The notes beneath the pieces were generated by a model. The model worked only from the letters and a program-made list of their open reading frames with translations. It ran no database searches and was not told where the DNA came from. Positions 23,461 through 35,127 of a DNA stretch of 64,000 bases are shown here, piece after piece. The stretch spans positions 16,269,267 through 16,333,266 of the forward strand of contig ML677358.1 of NCBI GenBank assembly GCA_007922305.1, read 5' to 3'. Position 1 is the stretch's first letter; each line of letters starts with the position of its first letter. The stretch is from Dermatemys mawii (taxonomy: Eukaryota; Chordata; Testudines; Dermatemydidae). The position numbers were made by a program, and so were the translations under genes.

Positions 23461-26400
23461 TGAGTTTAATAACTGTACTGTAGTCATGTTTTTCCAGTGT
23501 TTTTCAAAAATGGTGTGGAAAATTTTAGGTAATTTTTGTTAGAACAATCTCTTTTAAAAAGTGTGGCTTATATTCAGAAATAAAATGAGTGATCTGATTA
23601 CGTGACAGTAAAATGCGAATAATGGCCTTTGCTTTTTTGATCTTCCACAAAGTACTTCTGTAATACCATTTGTGTGAGTTGCATGTAACTCTCAATATCA
23701 GTCACTGAATTTCTTTTCTCTTGAAGCATTTAGAACCAAATAAGAGACCTTTTCTTCAGACGCGTGTGCTTTACATCTTGGCGTACCTTCACAAGGGCCG
23801 TGGGATTTTTGTAGTCTGCCTGTTGATTTTTATGAATCAGGCAAGGGTTGGCTATATTTTTGCTGAATATGGTTGCTGTTTCCCCATTCTTTCTCCTACC
23901 AATGTCTGGTTGAGCATTTTTTGGTAGTGGTTATGCACATCAGGCTGACAGTTTATAGCGTACTGACTTCTGACACAATCCTACCACCATATTGATTATT
24001 GTGTGAAAGATAAATAATTTTTGACCAAACCTTAATGTTCAAACATCTTGGTCTAACACAAGCTGGGGTAGGGGGAGATTTATTTAGCTTGTGATGCAAA
24101 TGATCTAATTTCCATCCTAATCATGAATGTTCTTATGATCACAAAATATAGGTAGGCCAGCACTGCAGTATGCAAACCCAGTGCTTATAACATTCTGTAA
24201 GACTTACAGCAGTATTATTTTTTTCTGTAGAAAAGACTAAAATGAAGATGCACCATCCTTGTCCCCATATTGGTCAGTAGCAGATGGATCTTCTTCCTTA
24301 CTAGGTTCACTGGCTCTTGGAATGTTACTACAATCCTGCTTCCTATGGTCACGCCAGATTTCCTGGGGGACACAATGCTTGACCAGCTTTCCAGTGGCAC
24401 TTAACTGTATTCCTCCTGTCTCAAGTCCCCTTAAATAAGTTCTCTCTCCTTCCTGCATCTTAAGATCAAAAAAGTCACTTGCTTCTCTATGGAATTTGGA
24501 GTAAATGTTCCATGGAATTTGCTAAATTCCACTAGTTCTGTTTGTTTAGATACTGTTGGTAACATTAGGCTATTTCTTTAATTTGACGTTAAATTTATAG
24601 TCAGACAGATTTGCTCAAATCACCTATTTGCAGCACTGACTTCAGTTGTGATATGGTTATGTCTGGATACACTGAATAAATATTTTACTCCTACAAACTT
24701 GTCATTTTAGAAAACAAAAGATTATCATTCAGCCTTAATAAAATGTCTATAGATATGATACTCTGCTAGTCTTTGGAATATTTGGAAGCGCTGTTTTTTA
24801 GCTGGTCACATTGCTCAGTTGGCTCAATATTCCTATAATCTGTTCAGTAGTTTCCTAATTTGAATACAGGGAATTCATACAAACTGACTACAGAATTATA
24901 AATCTCATGAATCCTGCACTTTTAATATTAATTCTTAGTGCAGATGATTCTGCATATGCAGAAACATTTGATTAATCCCATGGCTCAACAGGTAAATCTT
25001 CCAAACATGATGTGCTGTATTTTGCTTCTATAAAGGATTGCTACAAAGAAAATGTTCCAGATCATGTGCTCTTAGTTGCAGATAAGTGGAGCATAGATAT
25101 ATGGGTTTCTGACTGGTGACTGTTTGAGAGGATTCAAATACGGTTTGCAAAGCAATTTGCAAGAAAGTGAATACTTGTTTCTGTGGGTATAAGGCATGTC
25201 CTACTTTAAAATAGGGTTTTTTCCCTTATATTCTGTGGAAGACTCATAAGGACCTTTTGAGAACTTCATGACTTTTAAATTTGCAGCTCTGGAAGGAAAT
25301 TAAACGTCGGGTCAGCAGACAAAAATGCTACAAAAACTTGTTTGGAAGTTATATGTGAAAGCATGCAAATCATTTGAGAAGTTTCCAGGGATTATACAAT
25401 TTTTTTCAGAATAAACAGCAAAAAAAAAAAAATCTTCTGCATTGCTATTCAGAATAAGTTTTCTAGTTCTCACACCACTGTAATCATCATGCTATCTGAA
25501 TACCTTCCAGTAGTGCATTAAGTAATGTGACTCACATCTGTCACAGGTTCCTTCTCTCATTCTCTCTCCTGGGGGAGAAGTGTGCAGTGGAGTGGTGTTT
25601 TGGAATTTTTTAAAAATACATGTTGCTATGCTCCTATTGGAAAAGGCAAAGTCAAAGAAATGTGCCTTGCATATAGAACGGAGGTGGTGATGTTTGTGAT
25701 AGTCTTTAGTTCCTTGGGGAGTTAATTCGATAGTGTTGGACAGGTCCTTAAGAAAGCTTTGTCTCCAGCATAGAAGCACATTTGCATAGAAGATTATTTA
25801 GAGGCATTTTAGACATTATAGTTGATGGAAGAGATGATGAAAGCTGCATCAAAATGATTCAGGAACACATTAAAGCAGCTAGTTACTTTCATTCTGTTCT
25901 CTATGAATTCACTAAAATAGGCCGGCTGATTTTTTTTAGCATATTAAAGCGTGGTCTGAGGCTGAAATAGTAGTGTGCATTTGGACAGCTGTGCTGTCAC
26001 CCGGCATGCCAAAATCCAAAGGTGTTTAGTTGTGCCCTGACTTTTAGTTGGGAAAAACCTCATATTCTTGGAAGCCCTGAAGCAGATTAGTTGACCAATA
26101 AGTGTGCAGAGCAGGAAAGGTTGCAAGACAATATTCAATGCAGGAGTTCAGAGTAAATGTATGAGATGGGATATACAGGGTAGCTGCAGTTTTGATCACT
26201 TTCCCCAGCTGTTCAAGATCTTAAACAACTGATATGCGGGTTTGTTTTAGATATAACTTAGAGGTTTTTGGTACAAGGGCGTTTTAGTAATTAAAACGTG
26301 TCTATGAAATCAGTTTCCTTATTCAGAGACTCTGTTCAAATTTCCTTTAAAAGAAACAGAACTTGTTTAGTACAAATCTATAGTGGTAGGAGTTGTAAAC

Positions 26401-26845
26401 TGCCTGTCTATTTAGTGTGAAAGGTGCTTTGTAAATAAGAGTGACAGTTTTCCAAGTCTTCAGACTTTAGGACCTGCCCTGTAGCTGATGCTTTGAACTT
26501 CTGTGCCAAGGGATGCCAGTTTCTTTTTCAGGTAGATGGCTTGCCTCTGGTAAGGGGGAAAGAGGATATGGTCCAGGAACTGATGAATTTGTCTCAACAG
26601 AGGGCCCCGGAGGCAGAAATGTGGAGGGATGGTTTCTTGGAGTATCCACAAAGGATCAAAGTGGAGGGATAGGGGAATGTATTGCCTTGGAGAGGGCCAT
26701 GATTCTGACAGTGCAGCAACAAACAGCAATGAGGATGATTTCTGTCATTAACCTGTTAATGTACTTAACAGATCTCTATGGCTTTACATCAAGCCTCAAC
26801 TATTTTGCAAGGGTTGACAGAAGTATGCATTCCTCCCTATGTTCT
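23461..26845. other. No recognised feature
   Basis: About 3.4 kb of AT-rich sequence without recognised exons or element ends. Frames at 25492-25779 (-), 25782-25970 (+) and 26513-26851 (+) have no recognisable homology. Confidence 0.4.
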
Positions 26846-26853
26846 CTCTAAGT

Positions 26854-27030
26854 CAGCGGTGTCCAATACGCTCATCACTAGCCACGTGTGGCTAATAGGC
26901 TATTGAACTGTGACTAATGCATGTGGCTTTTAATAATGTTGCTTAATGTGACTTTTTTATAATGTGGCTAATAAGAAAAAATCAAACCTATAAGTGTGGC
27001 TAGCATTGAATTTCTATTGGACACCTGCTG
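26854..27030. mobile_element. Short hAT-type non-autonomous element, copy 2
   Basis: Same family as 3765-3927, inserted in the opposite orientation. It starts cagcggtgtcc and ends with the complement, with one extra base in the last turn (ggacacctgctg). Flanks are ctctaagt (26846-26853) and ctccaagt (27031-27038), an 8-bp duplication with one mismatch. The interior shows the agccacgtgtggct palindrome. It is non-coding. Confidence 0.85.
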
Positions 27031-27038
27031 CTCCAAGT

Positions 27039-27420
27039 TGTGTGGTGTGCAGATGCCTGGGGGGAGACACGCCTCTCCCATGGCCCTGGAGCTGACGCTG
27101 TGGCTGACGAGAGGCACCCTGGCCCCAGGGCTGCTGCGGCCGGGAAGAGACACCTCAGGGCTGCAGTGGCATGAGAGGGCTGGTGGGGGGTCTCATTTCT
27201 CCCTACTGCAGCCCCAGGGCATCCGGCATCCCAAACTCCTAATCCATGGCCCCACCTCAGAGCCCACACCCTCCTGCACGCCAACCCTTTGCCCCATCGC
27301 TGAGCCCCTTCCCACGCTCCGAACCCCTCAGGCCCACCCCCATCACACATTACTTCCATCTTGATGCACATAACAAAATTCATTCTGCACATGGATGTAA
27401 AAAATTAAAGGGAACATTGC
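27039..27420 (+). repeat. GC-rich turtle interspersed repeat
   Basis: A GC-rich block with several C-runs, followed by dnatgcacataacaaaattcat-type sequence and a ttaaagggaacattg tail. I recall this combination as a common turtle repeat but cannot give its class. The open frames across it (26996-27364, 27000-27392) are compositional. Confidence 0.5.
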
Positions 27421-28020
27421 TTCCTTCATTTATTTGGTCAGCACCTTCTGCAGAGTACAAATCCAAGCTGTTACTTAGAGCAGAAACTTGTGTATTTGCA
27501 CTATAATACATGAGTTTGGGGACAAAACGGATAACCTCCCTGCTTATAGAACTTTGTATGCTGCTGCTCTTTTATTGGATCTACCCAATCCAGTCCCAGC
27601 AAATGTTTGCAGAACAGGTTTTGAAAACTGCATCACTGTGGTTAGAGTATGCACTTCAAATCTTTTTTCCTCCTACAGAAAACAGTTGGCTTACATCTCC
27701 ATCCTCTCTTCATTTATTCTTGCTGGAGCCAGGCACACTAAATAGTGATTAAACAAAAGATTAAAATTCCATTTTTGTATGTTTGGCCGTTTGAATGCTA
27801 ATCGATTCCTTTGGCGGAATGTTAAGTAAAAGCGTGGTAGACAACAGAAGGGCCTATTTACAGCAATCTGTCTAAATCCATTTTCAGTGTATTGCTTAAT
27901 ATGCCTTTCTGCTTTAATTCATTTTCACTGAAAATGAAGGATAGATGCAGAGGAAGGAGATTAGTTTAAAACATAGCAACAAAAATAATCCCCACTTCTT
28001 AGTGGTAAACGATTTTGTTT
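27421..28020. other. No recognised feature
   Basis: AT-rich sequence. Overlapping frames at 27488-27752 show no protein family. Confidence 0.45.
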
Positions 28021-28289
28021 TTAAGGAGCAAGCGCCTCCTGATCAGATGTTTTGTGGCATGCAGGCGCTCTGGGGAGAGGGGTAGGAGTGAGGCTTGGGG
28101 AGGGAGTAGGGGTGGAGTGGAGGCAGGGCCTGTGGCAGAATGAGGGGTTGAGCAGTGAGCACCCCCTGGCACACTGGAAAGTTGGTGCCTTTAGCTCCAG
28201 CCCTGGAGTTGGAGCAAATACAAGGAGTCGCATATTAATTTCTGAAGAGCTGCATGTAGCTCTGGAACCACAGGTTGGCCACCCCTGCT
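28021..28289 (+). mobile_element. Partial hAT-type repeat, right end
   Basis: GC-rich segment ending in aggttggccacccctg, the complement of a CAGGGGTGG hAT terminus. The matching left terminus is not present. The first 80 bases (ttttgtggcatgcaggcgct) resemble sequence that follows the repeat seen at 47583-47830, so the block may be composite. Confidence 0.5.
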
Positions 28290-28354
28290 TTAGGATAACC
28301 AGACGTTATGGGCTTGCTGTAGGAATTACTGAATGAAATTATATATCTGTTATA

Positions 28355-28412
28355 TGGGAGGTTAGACTAGATGATGATGCTCTAGACTTGAGATCTATAA
28401 TATGTTTAATTT
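28355..28412 (+). mobile_element. CR1 3' tail, short
   Basis: ggaggttagactagatgatg, followed by degraded gatctataat sequence, resembles the CR1 3' end (GGTTAGACTAGATGACC...ATCTATGA). Only about 58 bp remain. Confidence 0.5.
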
Positions 28413-28610
28413 CTCTTTATAGATGACTTTTTGAAAAATATACATAATTTTGCTCTGCCTCAGTTTCTTGCTTTGCAAAACATAAAATTCCAAAGTTTCA
28501 ATAGGCTTTAGCCAAGCACTTAAATTTGCAGCTGTAGTTTGCATAGACAAAACCCCTTATCTGTAAAATGCATATCTACTTATCCTGCAAATGCAGATTC
28601 TGTAAATACA

Positions 28611-28893
28611 GCTGTCATAGAACCTCCACATCAATGCAGTGGGGGTTGATGTAGTGAGTCTAGTGGAAATCTGCTAAATCGACCGCAGATCGTTCTCCCA
28701 TTGACTTAGGTACTCCACCAGAACGAGAAGAGGAAGGGAAGAGCTGGGAGAGCATTTCCTGTTGACGCAGCGCAGTGAAAACACCACAGTCAGTAAGTTG
28801 ACCTAAGCTACGTTGACTCCAGCTACATTATTCACTTAGCTGGAATTGTGTAACTTAAGTTAGCTTACTCCTATATTGCAGACAAAGCCTTAA
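28611..28893 (-). repeat. Turtle interspersed repeat, copy 1
   Basis: Contains a gttgacgcag segment, an agctacattattcacttagc segment and an end reading gcagacaaagcctta. The opposite-strand copy at 62905-63070 starts taggcctggtctacgc. The family is common in turtle DNA as I remember it; its class is unknown to me. Confidence 0.55.
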
Positions 28894-29645
28894 TATTCAT
28901 CAGATATTGCTAATGTTGATGTCATTCTTGCCAGGGACTCTCAGTAAATTTTAAAAATAATAATTTACTGGTGACCTGCAAAACCTATGAAAATGTTGGT
29001 TGCTTGTAAGTGACACAATTAAAGCAAATATTTGGAAACATTTATCTAAATTCAGTGAAATATAATGGAGTATACTCCTGGCTGGGTTTGAGTAATGCAA
29101 TTTCTGCATCCCTGAGACCAAGATCTAAAATATAGCATATGCTGTTAGATCATTTTATATCAGCCTTGCATTTGAGATTTACAGTAGCTTTTATAAAGAA
29201 GTATGTGTGTCCAAAGTAGTTTAACATTTGCCATTTTTGCCTGTGTGAATCCTCTCTAGCATCAGTTTTACTGTGCATTGATGCTAGGTGAAAGAAACAA
29301 GTAGGGGACTAGAGAGAGAGATGGATTACAAGTAGCCCCACATTGTCCTCTCTCCCTCCATTGGCAGTGCTGGTGCGAAACTGACTGGACCCTAGTTATA
29401 TGTCTAGAAGTGTGATCCTAGTTTGTTAAATTATAAACATGAGATTAGATAAAAATTCTAGATTGACTTTCAGGAATGCTTCTGTAACAGGCATTGAATC
29501 ACAGCAAGCAATAATGTGGGCAAAGTAGCTTGGTTCTCTGCTGTGCTTTGTAAGCCTGGAGTTTTAGAAACAGGAGGCCAGAGAGATAAGGTGGGTTATG
29601 CTTGGCAAGTTGCTGTGGTACCCAGTGCAGTACTCAGTTTAAGGT
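28894..29645. other. No recognised feature
   Basis: No gene or repeat recognised. Confidence 0.45.
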
Positions 29646-29647
29646 GG

Positions 29648-30255
29648 TTTTAGTCACGGGTATTTTTAATAAACGTCTTGGACAGATCATGGACAGTGTA
29701 AAAAATTTTTTTAAAAAAAAATTAAAAAAATTCACAGCCTGTGACTTGTCCATGACTTACTATATACCTTTGACTAAAACTTGGGTGGGGGGGGAGATGT
29801 CCCGAGCGGGGAGACGTGGTTGCTGGGCGGTGGGGGGCGTTGGCGGGCCTAGGGCAGACTCCCTACCCGGCTCCTGGGAAGTGGCGACTTCCAGCTCCAA
29901 GTGCTGCCTCTGCTCTGCCCCAAGCCCTGTTCTGCAATTTCTATTGGCTGGGAACTGTGGCCAATGGGAGCTGCAGAGGCAGCATGTGGAGCTAGGTGCT
30001 GAGGGTGACAGGAACTTCCCTCCCTTCTGGGGAGCGCCCCGCACACCAGTAAGCACTGCCCTGCACCCCAATCCCCATCCCTGAGCTTCTCCACAACCAA
30101 ACTCCTGCAGCTAGGATGTGGGAGCAAGACTACCCCAGCAGCAGCCCAGGTCACCGGCCCAGGGGCTGCCCGAGCTGTTCAGGTGACTGCTGGACCAGCC
30201 GCATGGGCCGCTGCAGAAGTTGCAGAGATTGTGGAAAGTCCCGGAATCCGTGACC
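29648..30255. repeat. Palindromic AT module followed by a GC-rich repeat block
   Basis: Arms at 29648-29696 (tttagtcacgggtattttta...) and 29738-29779 (...tatacctttgactaaaa) are imperfect reverse complements around an A/T-run loop. A GC-rich segment follows to about 30255, ending in cggaatccgtgacctcagtg, which echoes the gtcacgg motif of the arms. I infer one interspersed repeat. No target duplication was identified. Frames at 29602-30154 are compositional. Confidence 0.5.
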
Positions 30256-31965
30256 TCAGTGACAAACATGGAGCCTTGCTCATGTTCACATGCATAGCAG
30301 TGTTTAAAAAGAAAACAAAGAAAACAATCTCGCTTGGCAAGGAAACTTTTGTATTTTGCCAGCCATTTCTGTGACTTGGATTGAGCAGGCAACACCCTGA
30401 TAAATAGGGAGAGGTTAATGAACAGAACTGGCTTTTTTAACAGCATGCCAAGAGAATAAAAATCCTGTAATATAATAGTGCATTTTGAACAGAACTTCGG
30501 AGAGGGTGCCTGATGTTTGATATTGGTGGCATATTGTCTGGAAAATTGGGAGTAAACAAGGGAGAAAAGATGAAATGTTTTGGCCATTGTGGCAGAACAG
30601 CAAAGTGTACTTAGTCATGCTGAAAACTCATTCAAATTTCTATGCCAGAAATAACTCAGCTACCCTAATTTTTTTTTTTTTCGCTCTTGCATCATTGCTG
30701 GCCTGTCTTCCTCATGTTATCTGCCACTTGTTGGTGAAGAACACCGAGGATTTGTCCATAGAGAATGTAGCTATTGACCTTTATTCAGAAAGACCAAACT
30801 GTCATACAAATTCCTGAGGTACAGCTCGTTACCCAATATTAAATTTTATCATAGTCATGGGTCAAGTGATCTGAAATGGAGTGTCCCACAAACTGTATCT
30901 GGCAAATTAGTTTTCTAGGATTTTAACTCCTCGTTTTCACATGTCCACACTAGTGCAGCCGCCTTCCCTAATGGAGTCTGAAGGGACAGTAGCGTGTTCT
31001 TTAGTTCTACTGTTGTGAATTTTACAAATTGCTCCATAATAAGATCTATTAATAACAGCCTGAGATTAACCAAATAAGGCAAAGCAGTAGTATTGTCTTT
31101 GGTTACACTTGCTCCTACGTATGGTTGTGAATTGTGAGAAATTAGTGCTGCTGAGAAGAAGAAAATTGAAGTCTTTGAGATGTGGTGCTTGTGAAAACTT
31201 TTGTGTATCTGCTGGAGGAAAAAGATGAATGATGATAAAAATGTTATTGGAAAGAAGCAGACCCTGATGTTGGAAATCAACAGCCATCAACTTATGTAGT
31301 TTTTTTCCATCTGTATGCCTGAGGTAGCTAACGTTGAGAAAGTTGTCATGGAAGGAATAGTGGCAGATCATCATAGTAGGGGGACAACCAGCCAGAAAAT
31401 ACCTGAATGGCATGTGGCAGATCACTGGACGGTCAGCTGCTGAGTGCTCAGAGCTAGTGATGGATCAAGAAGGCTTCCAAAAATTTTGGTATGTCATCAA
31501 TACTCACTATACAGCTGAGGCAGCTTAGTTTGATACTCACATTGTCTGAGTGCTGGTGGGGTGAGCAGGTGAGAAGTAGCCCTGCAGAAAAGGACTAATT
31601 CAGTTGCTGTCGCTCAGGTCTTTAAGGGAAGAAGCCCTGACATTTCAGATCTAGGCTAGTTTTCTACGTGCAGCAGGGAAACGGTCTGAGCAGAAGGTAT
31701 GTTCCTAATATTGCTTAAAAAGCCTAGTGCATCAACAAATTTAGCTGGAGAGGAATGTTAGATTGTTGGTGACTTTATTTGGTTAATAGGTGTGAAATGT
31801 ATATCTGAAAATGTTAGCAATCTCTGCATTTGGACATCGATCAGTGGCTGATAAAGGAATATTTATTGGTGGGAGGAAGAAAAGGCCATTTTCTCCAATA
31901 ATCAATATTTAAAGTAAAAAGTGAGCATCACCTTTGGGGGTGGGAAGATAGGCTGCAATGATTAT
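30256..31965. other. No recognised feature
   Basis: About 1.7 kb without recognised elements. The minus frames at 30915-31425 overlap in two phases and show no recognisable family. Confidence 0.4.
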
Positions 31966-32300
31966 AGAATCATAAGGTGGATGGAAAAGATCTGTTAGTT
32001 CACCTGGTCCATCTCCCTGCTAATACAGGATTTACTCCACAGGAAGTTTTCCTACTATCTTGTTTACTTTAATTTTAAATGTCCCAAACAATAGATCTTC
32101 TGCTTCCCTTTAACAGCCTATCCAGCACTTATTTGTCAAGGTTTTTACTTTTCTTAATTATATCCCAAGATGTAGTTATACTGCTGTGTACAATCCTAAA
32201 TAATTCCTTTCTTTTCTTCCTGTCTGTACACTATAAATATTTTCAGAGAATGTCTCACTTATCCGCTTCCTTGTCCATACTTAAATCTCCTAATCTTGAC
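31966..32300 (-). mobile_element. CR1 3' region, diverged
   Basis: Begins with tatagaatcataagg, the reverse of the CR1 3' tail (tatgattctat). It continues with ctggtccatctccctgc and a ttttcctactatct segment in the order expected for the minus strand of a CR1 3' end. It is strongly diverged. Confidence 0.6.
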
Positions 32301-32439
32301 TCATAAAATGACTACCATCAGCTTGCTTTCCATGACATCGTGAACCATGAGAGTATAGCTAAAATTGCTAACAGCAAGAGGTGAAAAATTCAATATACTA
32401 CCCGGCAAACATTTTTATTCAAGGGGATTAAATGGGGTT

Positions 32440-32615
32440 TAGTAGTTAGAACACATAACTAGGACCTTTCTGTCTGTGATGGACAAGTCTCAGCTATCCT
32501 TCGGTGTGCCCATCTGCAAAATAGATGTAATCCTGAGCTTACCAGGCTGCTGTGAAGATGATTCGTAAGTCATTTTGTGATCCTAGAATGAAGGGCTCTA
32601 TTGTTGTATTATAAA
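32440..32615 (+). repeat. MIR-type SINE fragment
   Basis: Shows a cccatctgcaaaatagatgt core followed by ctgctgtgaagatgattcgt, matching the MIR core order (CCTCATCTGTAAAATGG...GTTGTGAGGATT). Old and diverged. Confidence 0.6.
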
Positions 32616-33170
32616 GCATGGAAACGAATGGGTAACTAGAGATGAGACTAGTGCTGCAGAGCGATTAGATATGGTTAGTGTTAAAATGGCAGCTGTTAGA
32701 GAGATTAAATGGGGAGTTAGTCTCATGACATCATTTTGAACTGAAAGTGACATGTCTAGGCGTCCTAAAAATGTTAGATTGGTCAGTTTTTATATTTTGT
32801 TAGATGGACAGACTAAGTAAGACTTAGATCCCAGCATTAGGATGGGTGTTCAGTAGTTGCAGATTTCAGTACAGTACTTTGATGCCCATTCAGTTATGGA
32901 TCTTCATTGGGGTAAAAAGAGAAGAATGAAATGATCCCAAGCACAAAATTTTCCCAAGACAAATCAAGGCATAAAAATGATTAGTTCATAAATGTTAATT
33001 GTTTAAACAGATGAAGAGCCTCTGTTATGGGACTGCAAAACAGGCTTGTTATCAGACTGTGCAAAATGCTGGGCCATTTGTGTGTGTGTCCCCAGAATGT
33101 CTTTTGAGAACTCCCCCAGTGGAATGCTGTAGACACCTGCTGTATAGAGGAAGTAATGAAGCTGTTAATG
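32616..33170. other. No recognised feature
   Basis: Nothing recognised. The frame at 32999-33220 runs into the following SINE and is not a gene. Confidence 0.45.
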
Positions 33171-33267
33171 CGACAGAGTCCTGTGGCACCTTAAAGACTA
33201 ACAAAAGTATTGAAGCATAAGCTTTCATGGGCTAGTACCCGCTTTGTCGGATGCATGCAGTGGCTGA
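33171..33267 (+). repeat. tRNA-type turtle SINE, 3' part
   Basis: Reads cgacagagtcctgtggcacc, then a ttaaagactaacaaaagtat segment and gcataagctttcatgggc, the tail half of the SINE whose head is seen at 18355-18424. The tRNA-like head is missing. Confidence 0.75.
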
Positions 33268-34322
33268 AGCGGTTAATATTACTAATATTATGACATCCAA
33301 AGCACTAGCTCCAGCCATGTTTTTATTTTGTGATTCCTTACATCTCCAAAGTTGTATCTATCTGTAAAGTATGGAAAGAGGACCAAAGGGCGTGTGTGTT
33401 GGTAGGTTTCTTACTGGGACACACAACATGTGGAGTAGGTTTAGGGAAAAACCCAGCAGACTCATTCATAATGGAATAATAGAATGGCAGGAAGGGGTTT
33501 TTGAGCTTCAGGGGAAGGGGCATTACTTGAGAGAGAGCAACTCTAGGCTTATGATTTGGAAGTGCTTATGCTTAATATTCTTACTATATTTCTGCTGCAA
33601 GTATTTTAATCTAAAAGCATCTTTCACGTGTCTTACTTTACAGACTGTAAGCTCTGTCACTTCTCTACTTTTTAACAAAGGAAATGCATCTGCTTTTATT
33701 GAAAAGATGCAAACAAAATAACCTCTTTTCATCCTGTTACTCTCAGTATACACAAATATGTATTTATCCGCATACATACTATCTGTACTCTAAAATGTCC
33801 CCTGTATAGAAAAGTGTACATTTTATTTTTAATGGAATGCATAATACTATACTATGGAATTCACCATTCAGCACAAGAGGAATTTTAAAAAGCCAGGATT
33901 TTAGAGATACTATTTGATGTCTGTTAAACAATTGTTTCTGTGATGTGGCTTCTACAAGTAATGCACCCATTTGTACATATTGGTATATTATCCCACCGTG
34001 GAGAATGATTGGCAGACAAACTTTTTCTCTAACTTTTGAGATTTTATTTAGTCTCCCAAAATGCAGGCAAGAAACCTGGGGTGAGAGTCATTAAATCTCT
34101 AGCCTTGAATATCACAATTTCTGTCTTGTGCAGGTATCACCCTGCTCTTTATTCACCCCAACCCAGAAAAATGCCTTGATTGTTCCTGAAACTTGAAATC
34201 TACATTGAAGAGGATAGATAATAGGGGTCATGCTTCATGTGAAAACTTGCTGTTAAGGGGGAGTGTTGAGCGACTGAAGTCTAATTCAGATTTGTTTCCC
34301 CAATTTTATTTCAATATGGTGG
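33268..34322. other. No recognised feature
   Basis: About 1 kb of ordinary sequence. The 116-codon frame at 33371-33721 has a shadow frame on the other strand and no family signature. Confidence 0.45.
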
Positions 34323-34324
34323 TA

Positions 34325-34650
34325 CAGTAGAATCTGAGTTACGAACACCTTGAGAATGGAGGTGGTTTGTAACTCTGAACAAAATGTTATGGTGGTTTCA
34401 AAAGTTTACAACTGAACATTGACTTAACCCACCTTTGAAACTTTGCTATGCAGAGGAAGAATGCTGATTTCCCTTTTTTTTTTTTTTTTTTTTTTTTAGT
34501 AGTTTACATTTAACACAGTACTTTTGCTTTTTTATTAATGTATTCATTGGCCTCTACTGCTACCTGATTGTGTACTTCCAGTTCCAAATAAGGTGTGTGG
34601 TTGACTGGTTACTTACAAACACATGAGTTATGAACACTGAGGTGCTGCTG
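34325..34650. mobile_element. Tc1/mariner-like MITE, copy 1
   Basis: A 326-bp element between TA dinucleotides (34323-34324, 34651-34652). Termini are cagtagaatctgagttacg and the complement of atgaacactgaggtgctgctg. It contains a long poly-T run at about 34478-34497. The same family is present in inverse orientation at 50848-51257: the aaaatgttatggtggtttca segment here is the complement of one near 51187. It is non-coding. Confidence 0.8.
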
Positions 34651-34652
34651 TA

Positions 34653-35024
34653 TGCTGATTAGTAATGGTTGTGAAATAGGTTGCCCATTATAAAGCTTTA
34701 TTAGTTAAATAGGAAATAAGACCAGTTAACTTTTAATGTGAAAATTAATTTTTAATGTGACTAAAGGTGTCCTTACTAACAGATATTGCACACATTTTAA
34801 GTATAGTCTTATATTGCAGTACCTGATAACACAAACTTATAATTATAGAACAATGTTTTCAGGCAAGCAAAATCTTCTGCTGGACATAGTTGCAAATAAA
34901 AGCTGACACTTTCTGCAAGTTCTGGTTTGGGCAAGGAGAAGTGGATATTGGCTTTTCTCTTTGGTGTGGATGGGTAAAAGTGTTTCCAAGGGGTAACTAG
35001 CTCTAATCTTGTGTGTGTTAAAAG
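34653..35024. other. Last part of GALNT10 intron 1
   Basis: AT-rich sequence leading to the acceptor ttgtgtgtgttaaaag before exon 2. No other element was recognised. A 110-codon frame on the opposite strand (34809-35141) runs through the exon and is a shadow. Confidence 0.5.
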
Positions 35025-35127
35025 GGCTCGCATGTGAGGCAAAGGAAAGAAGTTTACTTCGACGATGGACAAAGGAAAAAGGACTGGCATGATAAAGAAG
35101 CTATAAGGAGGGACTTGGAGCGCATAG
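35025..35127 (+). CDS. GALNT10: GALNT10 exon 2 (stem region)
   Basis: A 103-bp coding exon: 34 complete codons plus one base (phase 1 at the donor). It encodes GSHVRQRKEVYFDDGQ and then KKDWHDKEAIRRDLERIG. The DWHDKEAIRRD segment is the recognisable GALNT10 signature, and the first half is less like the human form. GALNT10 is a Golgi type II membrane enzyme that transfers GalNAc from UDP-GalNAc to Ser/Thr of already partly glycosylated acceptors in mucin-type O-glycosylation. This piece lies in the lumenal stem just before the catalytic domain, about residues 60-93 of roughly 600. The acceptor is AAAG at 35021-35024 and the donor is gtatgt at 35128. Exon 1, with the cytoplasmic tail and transmembrane anchor, was not found in the preceding 35 kb, so it lies upstream or was missed. 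The joint to exon 3 restores a Gly codon. Confidence 0.93.

Noticed and set aside
26996..27392. 122- and 130-codon frames on opposite strands
   Set aside because: Both are explained by a GC-rich interspersed repeat; neither resembles a known protein.
29602..30154. 160-codon + frame and two minus frames in a GC-rich block
   Set aside because: Three mutually overlapping frames inside a repeat block indicate absence of stops due to composition, not coding.
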